A stretch of 64,000 bases of DNA from Siminovitchia thermophila (GTDB lineage: Bacteria > Bacillota > Bacilli > Bacillales > Bacillaceae_C): the NCBI RefSeq assembly GCF_016909185.1, contig NZ_JAFBFH010000002.1, positions 124,001 through 188,000 of the forward strand, in the 5' to 3' direction. The notes beneath the pieces were generated by a model. That model was not told the origin of the DNA and did not search any database. It saw only the letters and a list, made by a program, of their open reading frames with translations. Below, one piece after another: positions 36,208-44,901 of this stretch (the first letter of the stretch is position 1; each line of letters opens with the position of its first letter). Position numbers and translations under genes: made by a program.

Positions 36208-37602
36208 TTATTTTACACCTGTCAATACTGCCATAACCAATCCTATTCCGGCTATTGCCCACCAAATGATAATGAGTCTCCAGATAAACTTGACCCAACG
36301 GTCGTACGGAATTCCCGCAACTGCCAAGTAGCCCATCAATGCTGCGGATGTTGGAATCACTGAATTGCTGATGGCATCACCATATTGAAATGCCAATACC
36401 GCTACTTGCCGTTCAATTCCCAACAAATCGGCTAATGGCACCATTAAAGGCATCGTTGTTGCTGCTTGTCCGCTGCCCGACGGAATAAAGAAATTCAGGA
36501 AAATCTGGAACACATACATGCCGATAACGTTCAATGTTGCCGGCAAACCGGAAATGATATTGACGAGGTAATGAATGACTGTATCAATAATGACGCCATT
36601 TTCCATAACAACAAGAATCGTACGGGCAAAACCCACGATTAATGCTCCAAAAGCAACCAATTTCATGCCTTCTACAAAAGAGGAAAAGGTTTTATTGATT
36701 CCTAATCCGCCTATCATACCGCCAATAAGCCCAATCACAATAAAAGAAGCCGCCAATTCATTTAAAAACCAATCCCAGTTGAATACTCCGTACATATTAA
36801 TGCCGATCCCGCCAGCTAATGTAAAAAGAACAAGCATATGTCTTTTCGTAAATTTTTCTTGAAAACCCGAATGAATATCTTTCTTATCAACTGTACTAAC
36901 TTGCTGCTCTACCTCATACATAACCGAATGTGATGTATCTTTTTTTACTTTGCTTGCATAACGCATGACATACATGATACCGGCACTCAGTATAAAAATA
37001 TAAACAATTGCCCGAAACGCAAACCCTGAAAAGATAGGGATTTCAGCTATACCTTGGGCCACCCCTACTGTAAACGGATTCATCATTCCGCCTATAAATC
37101 CACTCGCAGCTCCCAGAGAGATCATTGCTGTTCCAACGACGGCATCATAACCTAAAGCCCTTGCAATGGCGATTCCTATCGGAACAAAAATAATGGACTC
37201 TTCCGCCATACCAGTAGTGAAACCAAGAATGGAAAAGATAAGCATGACGACAGGTATTAAAAATTTTTCATTTTTTCCCATTTTCACCACAAGCTTGTGA
37301 ATGCCTGAATCGATTGCGCCAGTTGCCTGGATTGCTCCAAACGCTCCACCCACTAAAAAAATATAAAAGATAATGGTTGCTCCTTTTTCCATACCTAGTG
37401 GAATGGATGTGAAAATCTCAAAAAAGGATACAGGACTTTTTTCCACATAATGAAAACTATTCTCGACTACAACTTGCCTTCCATCAATTTCATGCCTTTC
37501 ATACTCTCCCGCCGGTATCAGCCATGTGCCCATCGCAACGATCAGAATAATGGTAAAAATAATGGCGTACGTATGTGGGATGACCCACCTTTTTTCTTTC
37601 AT
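36208..37602 (-). CDS. YfcC-family membrane transporter
   Basis: This 464-residue polytopic protein of the YfcC/DcuC-related family has about 12 membrane segments. It starts WVIPHTYAIIFTIILIVAMGTWLIPAGEYER, with the characteristic FTTGMAEESIIFVPIGIA and PSGSGQAATTMPLMVPLADL motifs. It lies 1 bp after the epimerase stop, with the M20 hydrolase gene next. Family members move carboxylates, amino acids or short peptides; the operon partners favour an amino acid derivative. Confidence 0.88.
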   Translation of the reverse strand: MKEKRWVIPHTYAIIFTIILIVAMGTWLIPAGEYERHEIDGRQVVVENSFHYVEKSPVSFFEIFTSIPLGMEKGATIIFYIFLVGGAFGAIQATGAIDSGIHKLVVKMGKNEKFLIPVVMLIFSILGFTTGMAEESIIFVPIGIAIARALGYDAVVGTAMISLGAASGFIGGMMNPFTVGVAQGIAEIPIFSGFAFRAIVYIFILSAGIMYVMRYASKVKKDTSHSVMYEVEQQVSTVDKKDIHSGFQEKFTKRHMLVLFTLAGGIGINMYGVFNWDWFLNELAASFIVIGLIGGMIGGLGINKTFSSFVEGMKLVAFGALIVGFARTILVVMENGVIIDTVIHYLVNIISGLPATLNVIGMYVFQIFLNFFIPSGSGQAATTMPLMVPLADLLGIERQVAVLAFQYGDAISNSVIPTSAALMGYLAVAGIPYDRWVKFIWRLIIIWWAIAGIGLVMAVLTGVK

Positions 37603-37603
37603 A

Positions 37604-38716
37604 CTAGCCTGTCAACCCCTCTTTTTTTATACATAGTTTTTCAATGATGTCCTCATCGACAGAGATGCCTAATCCAGGATGATCAGTTATATTTACGTGT
37701 GGCAAAGAGTATTGCAAATTCCCCGGTTCAATCGTAAACTTGGTAGGCCCGGATAGCTCCGTAGACACAATATTTTCTCCTGCCAGCGCCACGTGAAATC
37801 CTGCTGCAGAAGCAATGCTAGATTCAACCATCGATCCGATTTGGCACTTCATTCCGAATAACTCAGCTTGAGTTGCGAGTTTATAAGACGGATAGATTCC
37901 ACCACTCTTCATTAATTTGATGTTTATATAATCAACAGAGCGATGTTCCGTCAAAGTCCTTAGGTCTTGTGCCGTTACCATACTTTCATCGGCCATCAAC
38001 GGTATCGTACTTTTCTCTTTTAAACTTCTAAACATAGATACATCCATCGCGGCGATAGGCTGTTCCACCCAAGATATATTAAATGGCTCTAACTTTCGCA
38101 TCATTTGTTGGGCATTTTGCACACTTTCCCATCCTTGGTTAATGTCTAAACGAATGAGCACCTGTTCGCCAACCGCATTTCTGACAGCTGCGACTCTTGC
38201 AATATCCTTTTCATGGTCAATACCAAGCTTCATCTTGATTTCTCGATACCCTTCCGCTTTCGCCTTTAACGCTTGTTGGGCAACTTCTTCTGGTTCTAAA
38301 ATACTCAATACTTTCGGAATAGACGGCTGTTCTTTTTTCCTTCCTCCTAACAACATATAAACAGGTAATTGACTGACTTTTCCCAAAATGTCATAACAGG
38401 CAATATCAATCGCCGCTTTTGCCGCACCATTTCGCACCAATGCGGTGTTCATTTTTTGGTGAATTTCCCGAATGTTTCTCGGATCCTCTCCCATCACCGC
38501 CGGAAGTAGTTGATGTTTTAACGCGTGAAATACACTATATACCGATTCTCCCGTCACATGTTCATCGGGAACACTTTCTCCATAACCCACAATTCCTTCA
38601 CTTGTATATAACTTTATGATGATGGCTGGCATGGAATGATAAGAAGCGTACGAAATGATGAAAGGTTCTTTTAAGGGTAAATCAATTTGGAAAATTTCTG
38701 CTTTGGTTATTTTCAA
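37604..38716 (-). CDS. Enolase-superfamily racemase/epimerase (muconate lactonizing subgroup)
   Basis: This 370-residue enzyme has a capping domain followed by a (beta/alpha)7 barrel. Catalytic elements are KMK in REIKMKLGID, metal ligands in RLDINQGW, VEQPIA and MADESM, and the second Lys in INIKLMKSGG, the pattern of dipeptide epimerases and N-acylamino acid racemases. The start is TTG at 38716 with AAGGAGAG upstream. With an M20 hydrolase in the same operon, racemisation of an N-acyl amino acid or L-Ala-Glu-type dipeptide before hydrolysis is the likely scheme. Confidence 0.88.
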   Translation of the reverse strand: MKITKAEIFQIDLPLKEPFIISYASYHSMPAIIIKLYTSEGIVGYGESVPDEHVTGESVYSVFHALKHQLLPAVMGEDPRNIREIHQKMNTALVRNGAAKAAIDIACYDILGKVSQLPVYMLLGGRKKEQPSIPKVLSILEPEEVAQQALKAKAEGYREIKMKLGIDHEKDIARVAAVRNAVGEQVLIRLDINQGWESVQNAQQMMRKLEPFNISWVEQPIAAMDVSMFRSLKEKSTIPLMADESMVTAQDLRTLTEHRSVDYINIKLMKSGGIYPSYKLATQAELFGMKCQIGSMVESSIASAAGFHVALAGENIVSTELSGPTKFTIEPGNLQYSLPHVNITDHPGLGISVDEDIIEKLCIKKEGLTG

Positions 38717-38912
38717 TTTGTATCTCTCCTTCTTGACATCGCTTTCAAATAAATGTCGTTTTGATGTCGCTAATATAAAAACAAACTATAATAAACTTTG
38801 TTGCTTGTCAATGGCTTTTGACCATTTAGATTGATCATCTGCTTCAAATACCGGACTAGTGTGTCCTTGTTGGTCCATCAAAACGGGGCGGGAACAGAAT
38901 CCTGTAAAAATG

Positions 38913-38965
38913 AATAGACCGCATGAAACCACCCGTGCAAAAACCTTGATTTCAAACGGTTTTAT
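38913..38965. terminator. Hairpin (copy 3 of the dispersed hairpin, degenerate)
   Basis: GACCGCATGAAACC faces TTGATTTCAAACGGTTTT, with mismatches. The flanks (aaaatgaatag before, tctcacgattt after) match the copy at 2352. It lies between the HTH regulator and the epimerase operon and probably terminates the regulator transcript. The rest of 38717-39032 is empty. Confidence 0.55.
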
Positions 38966-39032
38966 TCTCACGATTTTACGAATATCAATCAGCTTTCAAC
39001 TTATATCCCAGCCCCTCATAACCATCTTCATT

Positions 39033-40376
39033 TTAGCTTAGATTCCCCAATCTCCTGCGCAGCGCCGTTTCTATATGTTTACGGAGAATATAAACTTGTC
39101 TTGGCCTGCCGATATGATAACTCTGCTCTTGTCCATACAGTTCTATATATCCTGCTTCATACAACCGCTTCACGAACCGTTCAGATGTTCGAATGGAGAC
39201 TTGTGTATAAGCCGCCAGCTCATTGACAGTGAATGGTTGAAAGTCGATTGTTTTCATAAAGCTGAAAAAGCGCTGCAATGTTTTCATATTCGCTTTTATA
39301 TCATGAGCGATTTGTTGCATCCATTCATCAGTCATCCGAATATTCTCGTGTTTCGTTTCCCCAAAAACAGGCCCGATTTTTTCTTTCGTTTCAGTCAGTA
39401 TGTATCCATTGCCTTCCTTTTTACTCAGAGCAATTTGCACCGCTTGCCCGGCATTTTCTTCCGCTTCTATAAGCTGTCTTCCATAGCCAACACCAAAATA
39501 AATCTGCTTATCAAGGTTTCTTTCCAGTTCCGTTAGCCAGTTCTTATTTGCTTGATCTAGTAGATTTTTTTCAATAAATCCTCGTGTAGAAATCAACACG
39601 ATCATATGTTTATTTTTTAATTTAAGGCGCTTGCTTTGGTGGAAACTGACCATCGGTTGAAAGTAGGAGTAGATGACATCATAGTCGCTTTCTGAAAAAG
39701 GCCGGTTATCTTGCAATGATAAATACATCACGGCAATCATTCCATCCTGAAGACGTGAAAACAAGACCCGTTCATAGGCATCATATAATGCCTCTTCTTG
39801 AATTTGATCATTGTCGACCATATATATGACGGGTATATGTTGTTTTTTCAACATATCATATACAAAGTGAACGCTAGTGATGGCCATCTTCGTTTGGCCG
39901 CTCCTGTATCGTTCGAGATGAAAATTCGCTATCTCCTTAAAGTTGAAATCCTTGCTGATGGCATCATCATAAATCCACTGATAAACATATATTTGCTTAT
40001 CATGCAACTGAAAATCAATATCTTTCGACAAGCGCTCCAATGCGTCTCGATTTGGAAGATCAATGGAAATGTCATGTATATGGATCTTATCATGTAAAAG
40101 GCATTTCATGATCGAAGCAACGATCATGTACTCATGAAAAGGAGGGAATGTAACAGGCTTTGCTCCTTCCAGCGCCTTGTCCCGATAATAATATGAAACG
40201 ATGCCTGAAAAACAAACAACATCCGTTTCTTGAGTCGCTTGCTGATGCAACTTTTTTACATCCGTTGGCGTTTCATAAATATATGTTATAAGCTTTATTC
40301 CAGGGAGGGATTCTGCCAACTTCCTAATTCGCCGAACGGAATGGGCCGTACCAATATATCCAACCTTCACCACCAT
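39033..40376 (-). CDS. HTH transcriptional regulator with GTP-cyclohydrolase-III/GGDEF-like domain
   Basis: This regulator is about 447 residues long. The N-terminal part (VKVGYIGTAHSVRRIRKLAESLPGI...) looks like a ligand-binding Rossmann-like domain. The middle carries GVGYGRQLIEAEENAGQAV, the signature of a degenerate nucleotidyl-cyclase-like fold seen in PucR/GTP cyclohydrolase III-type proteins. The C-terminus is a winged helix (FTVNELAAYTQVSIRTSERFVKRLYEAGYI). The upstream in-frame GTG at 40469 has no ribosome site, so ATG 40376 was chosen. It is upstream of and collinear with the epimerase-YfcC-M20 operon, its likely target. Confidence 0.78.
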   Translation of the reverse strand: MVVKVGYIGTAHSVRRIRKLAESLPGIKLITYIYETPTDVKKLHQQATQETDVVCFSGIVSYYYRDKALEGAKPVTFPPFHEYMIVASIMKCLLHDKIHIHDISIDLPNRDALERLSKDIDFQLHDKQIYVYQWIYDDAISKDFNFKEIANFHLERYRSGQTKMAITSVHFVYDMLKKQHIPVIYMVDNDQIQEEALYDAYERVLFSRLQDGMIAVMYLSLQDNRPFSESDYDVIYSYFQPMVSFHQSKRLKLKNKHMIVLISTRGFIEKNLLDQANKNWLTELERNLDKQIYFGVGYGRQLIEAEENAGQAVQIALSKKEGNGYILTETKEKIGPVFGETKHENIRMTDEWMQQIAHDIKANMKTLQRFFSFMKTIDFQPFTVNELAAYTQVSIRTSERFVKRLYEAGYIELYGQEQSYHIGRPRQVYILRKHIETALRRRLGNLS

Positions 40377-40753
40377 GCCTTTCACCCCGCTATATACAAA
40401 ATCTTCTTCCTTATTGTATCTAAAAGTCCGTAGACTTGCTAAGTCGGGTTTTATATGGAAGTCTTCCACTATAGAAGTAGCGGCTTACATCAAGTAATTC
40501 TGTACTTTTTACTACAGTTGCCGTTTTGATGTAGTAATCGTTACAGGCTAAGAATTTGTCCGATTTCAATTAACGCATCCATAAAGAGTGCGACCAAGAT
40601 GGGACACGACTGGCGGCGAAAACACGTATTTCAATGACCCAACCGCAAAAAAACAGGGAATTTTCATTTTATTTTCCACACTTTTAATCTAAGCATTTCA
40701 ATCCGTCTACTCTATTAAAGCCAAATCTTTCTTCCCTTTATCCCTGCTATAAA

Positions 40754-40797
40754 AAGATAGCGCCATCCTTTTTCAATCAGGACAGCGCTTTCGGTTT
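40754..40797 (-). terminator. Terminator downstream of the cotD-like gene
   Basis: AGCGC...TCCT pairs with AGGA...GCGCT, followed on the minus strand by ATCTTTTTA. The remainder of 40377-40753 shows no gene. Confidence 0.6.
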
Positions 40798-40819
40798 TCA
40801 TCAATGGTTGCCATTCATT

Positions 40820-41068
40820 CTAATATCGCCTGCATCTGGGCTTCTTTATATTTCTTCCACAATTATAGTTTTCTTCAATCGTTTCTTTAACTTCCCTTTC
40901 ATAAACCGGATAGTAATGTTCATTTCTAATAATCGTTCTATTGACATTTATAACTTCAGTTGGATGAATATGCTTTCTGACTCGTTTTCTTGTTTTTCTT
41001 CTTACAATTTTTTTAGTAGGGCTAACGATTGTCTCTTCTCTTTTTTTATCATGGCAATTTGAACCCAT
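40820..41068 (-). CDS. cotD: CotD-like spore coat protein
   Basis: This 82-residue, highly basic protein contains VRKHIHPTEVINVNRTIIRNEHYYPVYEREVKE. The HPT...VN...HYYP pattern is the core of the inner spore coat protein CotD family. AAGGGGG lies about 10 bp before the ATG. It is monocistronic with its own terminator, and upstream there is a sequence resembling a late mother-cell (sigma-K) promoter. It indicates an endospore former. Confidence 0.75.
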   Translation of the reverse strand: MGSNCHDKKREETIVSPTKKIVRRKTRKRVRKHIHPTEVINVNRTIIRNEHYYPVYEREVKETIEENYNCGRNIKKPRCRRY

Positions 41069-41098
41069 AATAAAAGAACCCCCTTTCTAATGTTAATA

Positions 41099-41127
41099 TA
41101 ATATATGAAGAAAGGGGAAGACTTGTC
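41099..41127 (-). promoter_or_regulatory. Candidate sigma-K promoter of the cotD-like gene
   Basis: On the minus strand the -10 element CATATATTA matches the sigma-K pattern CATANNNTA, with GACA about 16 bp upstream as a -35. It lies about 30 bp before the cotD-like start. This is a short match, supported mainly by the gene it serves. Confidence 0.45.
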
Positions 41128-41229
41128 TAGACGACAAGCCCGAGATTTCATATTTTGTCAAAAATAGTCATGTTGCCAGACTTTTACTTCTTTTTTCCCA
41201 AGTAGTGCATTCTGCGCCATATTTTATAT

Positions 41230-42024
41230 TTAATGACAATCCCAGTTGTAAAGCACTTTGGAAAAATCCCGCTTTTTTAAGTCATCCAACGCAATAAAGA
41301 AGTTTGCAACTCCCGCATCTCCCCACATAATGTTCAAATCATCATCCGTATCAACTTGCAATAAGAGGGTATCAAAAGTTGGGTAGTCACCGTACGCTCT
41401 TGGATCTTCTTGGGTGAAAAACGGATATCCTCCAAGCTTTGAACCTTGTCCATCCGCGATATCATAATACGCATCCATGATCTCGTCGTGCATATCATCA
41501 TCTTCATCTGTTGCATGATCTAATAAGGCATCGACTTTCGTAATAGCGTTGAAACGATAATCATTAGCCGACACAATTTCTTCTGAACGCTCAAAGGATA
41601 ATACACATTCCCCTTCTATGGGAAAATAACTGTCATCCCTAAACGCGGGAAATTCCGTCATCCATTTCGACTCATCAAACTCAATTGTTTCATGATAAAC
41701 GACACGGAATGTATCTTGATTCGTCATATCATCAAAATCTAAGCCATACACATCGTCGTCGGCAACAAAAAACTGTAAAATGCCTGCCGTTGGATAGTCA
41801 GGGATTGATACTTCCATTTCACTAAAATTGATTTGCGCCAGCAAACGCAAGGGATCTCCATTTTTGGCTGTTGGATAGGGCTCCTTTTTAAGCCAATACG
41901 GGCGCCCCCCGAACTTACTTTCCAAAGGTGTCGTGCTTCGAGTTTTCCCGTGAATCATAAGACTCGGCTTTTTGCTCTCTGCTAATTCTTTGGCAAAAGG
42001 CTGTAATTGTTGTGGTAGTTTCAT
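41230..42024 (-). CDS. DUF1963 (YwqG-like) protein
   Basis: This acidic protein of about 264 residues belongs to the DUF1963/YwqG family: KFGGRPYWLKKEPYP near the N-terminus, LLAQINFSEM, ILQFFVADDDVYGLDF, and the C-terminal KLGGYPFFTQEDPR and LLLQVDTDDDLNIMWGDAGVANFFI. ATG 42024 follows GGAGGGG; an in-frame upstream start lacks a site. It is probably a cytoplasmic protein of unknown function and stands as a single gene. Confidence 0.87.
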   Translation of the reverse strand: MKLPQQLQPFAKELAESKKPSLMIHGKTRSTTPLESKFGGRPYWLKKEPYPTAKNGDPLRLLAQINFSEMEVSIPDYPTAGILQFFVADDDVYGLDFDDMTNQDTFRVVYHETIEFDESKWMTEFPAFRDDSYFPIEGECVLSFERSEEIVSANDYRFNAITKVDALLDHATDEDDDMHDEIMDAYYDIADGQGSKLGGYPFFTQEDPRAYGDYPTFDTLLLQVDTDDDLNIMWGDAGVANFFIALDDLKKRDFSKVLYNWDCH

Positions 42025-42326
42025 TTCTTCCCCTCCCTCGGAACATTCGTTCTTACTATACTGTAAAAAAAAGCAAAAGTATAGCATTTTCTTGCCCTAC
42101 TCCGGCCCTTAAAATCGTAATGTATCATTTTATTAAACTGCAACCCAGAACTGCTTGACTTTTAAAAATATTGAAATTATTGTGTTATTAAAAAACAAAT
42201 ATCTGATCCTCAGTATTGGCCTTATAAAGAACAGGTTGGAAAAAACGGGGCTAACTTCTATAGAGATAAAAAGATGCTGGTTTTATATAAGGAAGTTTTT
42301 TTACGGAGATAAAAAGGAGGAATACT

Positions 42327-43076
42327 ATGCCACATGAATTAGCTAAAGCTATTTTATATATAAAACAAAGAAAATGGGTAGATCTGACACATGCTTTCGG
42401 TCCCGACACACCCCATTTTGAGGCTTTCAATGACGCAACTTTTGAAACGTTATTCAACCATGATGAAGGGTTTTTCGCACAACAATTTTCATTTGCCGGT
42501 CAATATGGAACTCATATTGATGCTCCCATTCATTTTATCCGTGATACTCGCTATATTCACGAGCTTACATTAAAAGAACTTATTCTCCCGCTCATCGTCA
42601 TCGACGTTTCCAAAGAAGTTGAAAACAATCATCATTTTACTTTATCCATCGACGACTTATTCGCTTTTGAAAAAATTCACGGAAAAATTGAGCCAAACAC
42701 CTTTGTAGCCCTTAGAACAGACTGGAGCAAGCGTTGGCCCGATAAAGATGCCTTCAATAACAAAGACGAGGAAGGAAATAATCAAATTCCCGGTTGGGGT
42801 ATGGATGCCTTACAGTTTTTATTTGAAGAAAGAAAGATTCAAGCCATTGGCCATGAGACATATGACACGGACTCGGCTATGGAACTCCAAAAAAACGGCG
42901 CATTAATTGGAGAATATTACGTTCTTGATCAAGACACTTACCAAATTGAGCTTATGGCCAATTTGGATCGAGTTCCGGCCAAAGGTGCTTATATTTTTAA
43001 CATCGTAGCGAAACCAGAAAACGCCTCGGGGTTCCCTGTTCGCTCATTTGCCATCTTGCCTGAAGCTGAATCATAA
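42327..43076 (+). CDS. Cyclase-family (kynurenine formamidase-like) metal hydrolase
   Basis: This 249-residue member of the cyclase/KynB family starts with VDLTHAFGPDTPHFEAF, and the metal-binding core is QYGTHIDAPIHF. The family consensus is HxGTHxDxPxH; the first His is absent here (AGQYGTH), so metal coordination may differ. A second conserved His is in IQAIGHETYDTD. AAAGGAGG precedes the ATG. Neighbours give no pathway hint (no kyn genes), so the true substrate could be another arylformamide or amide. Confidence 0.85.
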   Translation: MPHELAKAILYIKQRKWVDLTHAFGPDTPHFEAFNDATFETLFNHDEGFFAQQFSFAGQYGTHIDAPIHFIRDTRYIHELTLKELILPLIVIDVSKEVENNHHFTLSIDDLFAFEKIHGKIEPNTFVALRTDWSKRWPDKDAFNNKDEEGNNQIPGWGMDALQFLFEERKIQAIGHETYDTDSAMELQKNGALIGEYYVLDQDTYQIELMANLDRVPAKGAYIFNIVAKPENASGFPVRSFAILPEAES

Positions 43077-43231
43077 CGTTATCCTATTTGCGCGCAAACC
43101 TTGCAGGAAGTTTCTTGCACCCAGACCATTTTACATATATCAACAGCGAGAAAAAATAACTAAGACAAATTGAAAAGGAAACGATGAAATAAAGCCCGCC
43201 GAATTGTCCAATTATCGTTACTACTAAAGGA

Positions 43232-43276
43232 AAAATCCCCGCTTACAAGCCTAAAAACATACGGGGATTATTTTTG
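43232..43276 (+). terminator. Rho-independent terminator
   Basis: AATCCCCG pairs with CGGGGATT around a loop of about 20 bases and is followed by ATTTTTG. It is about 155 bp downstream of the cyclase-family gene. Confidence 0.6.
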
Positions 43277-43455
43277 TGCATTATATAGCGCCGGCACATG
43301 GACACTCACTACCTCGAATATTTGCTCGTCATCTATAGTGTTTTGAATATTCCTAATAATAAAATGACACTTTCTATGCCATCGTTCATCTCGCCAACCT
43401 GCTTAGTGATAGTCGGATCAAGCACTACCTCTGGCTGACTCCATGCTATATCGAG
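43268..43455 (-). pseudogene. Remnant of an unrecognised gene
   Basis: The minus strand shows two consecutive protein-like stretches in different frames: WSQPEVVLDPTITKQVGE (continuing MNDGIESVI) and then IDDEQIFEVVSVHVPALYNA, ending in a stop. This suggests the C-terminus of a frameshifted gene. I do not recognise the family. The rest of 43456-43757 is without a convincing reading frame. Confidence 0.3.
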
Positions 43456-43757
43456 TTAATATTATTTATGTGGTCGTACTTTCCAATAAAGTCGCCTTAC
43501 ATTGCAAAAAATATGTTTCTTGCGAAACCGAGCCGCTTTATCAATGACATCAGATAAAATCCGTGATCACAAGCAGCAATCGTATACATTTTTTATCCAT
43601 CATAATCTGCAATGGAAACGCACTCAGAGAGAAGTTTGACATCGTTCGTGTCTCACCATTTAACTGTGAGGTATATTTGCCGTTTAAATAAATGCTTTTC
43701 AATATGCCAAACTTAGCTTATTCAGCTATAAAAGTTGCGCAGTAGTCCTTTTATTTA

Positions 43758-43979
43758 TCAACGTAGGGAGATGGAGCGATTGGCAATTGGTTTTTTGTTA
43801 GCGAAAACGCTTTTATAAACACGATCACCTTCCAATTTTTTCAAAATATCGACTTGCATTTCCCCTGTACATGCAATACGAATAAACTCATGGTTCACAA
43901 TCTCTACTTCAATTTTCAACACTGCTGCCGTCGCCTCTGCGATACTTTGCACAATCGGTTGAATATCCATTAAGTTCAT
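43758..43979 (-). pseudogene. Truncated N-terminus of a sigma-54-type regulator
   Basis: This 73-residue frame reads MNLMDIQPIVQSIAEATAAV, LKIEVEIVNHEFIRIACTGE and VYKSVFANKKPI. It resembles the N-terminal sensory segment of a group of sigma-54-dependent regulators that continues into a Cys-rich motif and an AAA+ domain. Here the frame breaks after NKKPIANRS and stops; no AAA+ domain follows. It is probably a dead fragment; expression as a small protein is less likely. Confidence 0.5.
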
Positions 43980-44233
43980 TGCTACACCACCAATACGATA
44001 GTTAATTACACATTATAACAAAAATCGACTTTTCGACATAATTGTTTTTGAAGAATGCAAGATGTTCCCTTTCGTATTTTTTGCAAGACGCGGGAAAAAC
44101 CTAACATTCTTGTTTGATCTTGCCAAACATTCCCTGTAGTACAACAAGGTCAAGCCAGGAAGCTCTTTACTTATTGCCATAAGTGGAAAATAAAGCATCA
44201 CCAAAATAGTATAATGATGTTTACAAAAAACCT

Positions 44234-44262
44234 TTTACTTCATTAGTGTAATAAAGTAAAAT
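44234..44262 (+). promoter_or_regulatory. Candidate sigma-A promoter of hisH-hisF
   Basis: TTTACT (44234-44239), a 17-bp spacer and TAAAAT (44257-44262) lie about 30 bp before the hisH start. The region 43980-44233 shows no gene. Confidence 0.55.
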
Positions 44263-44292
44263 AAGTATGTCAGGTAGATGGGAGGTCGTTTT

Positions 44293-44892
44293 ATGATTGG
44301 CATTATAGATTACGGAGCCGGCAATTTGCATAGTGTTGAAAAAGCTGTAATAAAGCTTGATTTTCCAACTAAAATCATTGCTGAGCCCAGGGATTTTACA
44401 GGAATTGATAAAATCATTTTCCCTGGTGTGGGTAACGCGAGAAAAACAATGGAAATGATTAGATTCCATGGATTGGATGATAAAATAACAGAAGCGATAA
44501 AAGCAGGAATCCCATTCCTCGGCATTTGTTTGGGTATGCAGCTTTTAATGGAATATAGTAAAGAAAATGATGCAGATTGTCTATCAATCTTTGAAGGAGC
44601 CGTTTACCCCTTTCAAAAAAGCATAAAGGTTCCTCATATGGGCTGGAACGAAGTTCATCAAAAAAGACAGCATCCCATTTTCCGCAATATTCCGAATAAA
44701 TCAGATTTTTATTTCGTCCATTCATTCTATGTCAAGCCAAATGATGAGTCCGACGCGATTGGGATCACAGATTATGGCCAAGATTTTTGTTCAGTAATCG
44801 CAAAGGACAATGTCATTGGTGTACAATTTCATCCTGAAAAGAGCGCAGAAGCGGGACTGACAATATTAGAAAACTTTTGCGGCAATTTCTAA
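44293..44892 (+). CDS. hisH: HisH-type glutamine amidotransferase subunit
   Basis: This class I glutamine amidotransferase of about 199 residues supplies ammonia to HisF. The N-terminus is MIGIIDYGAGNLHSVEKA, the catalytic Cys79 is in GICLGMQLL, and the His/Glu pair is in GVQFHPEKSAEAG. ATG 44293 was chosen from GGGAGG 7 bp upstream. It is followed 9 bp later by hisF. There are no other histidine genes around, so this pair may be a second copy or serve another pathway; HisH/HisF-like pairs also act in some surface-sugar amidation routes. Confidence 0.88.
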   Translation: MIGIIDYGAGNLHSVEKAVIKLDFPTKIIAEPRDFTGIDKIIFPGVGNARKTMEMIRFHGLDDKITEAIKAGIPFLGICLGMQLLMEYSKENDADCLSIFEGAVYPFQKSIKVPHMGWNEVHQKRQHPIFRNIPNKSDFYFVHSFYVKPNDESDAIGITDYGQDFCSVIAKDNVIGVQFHPEKSAEAGLTILENFCGNF

Positions 44893-44901
44893 GGAGGCAG
44901 C

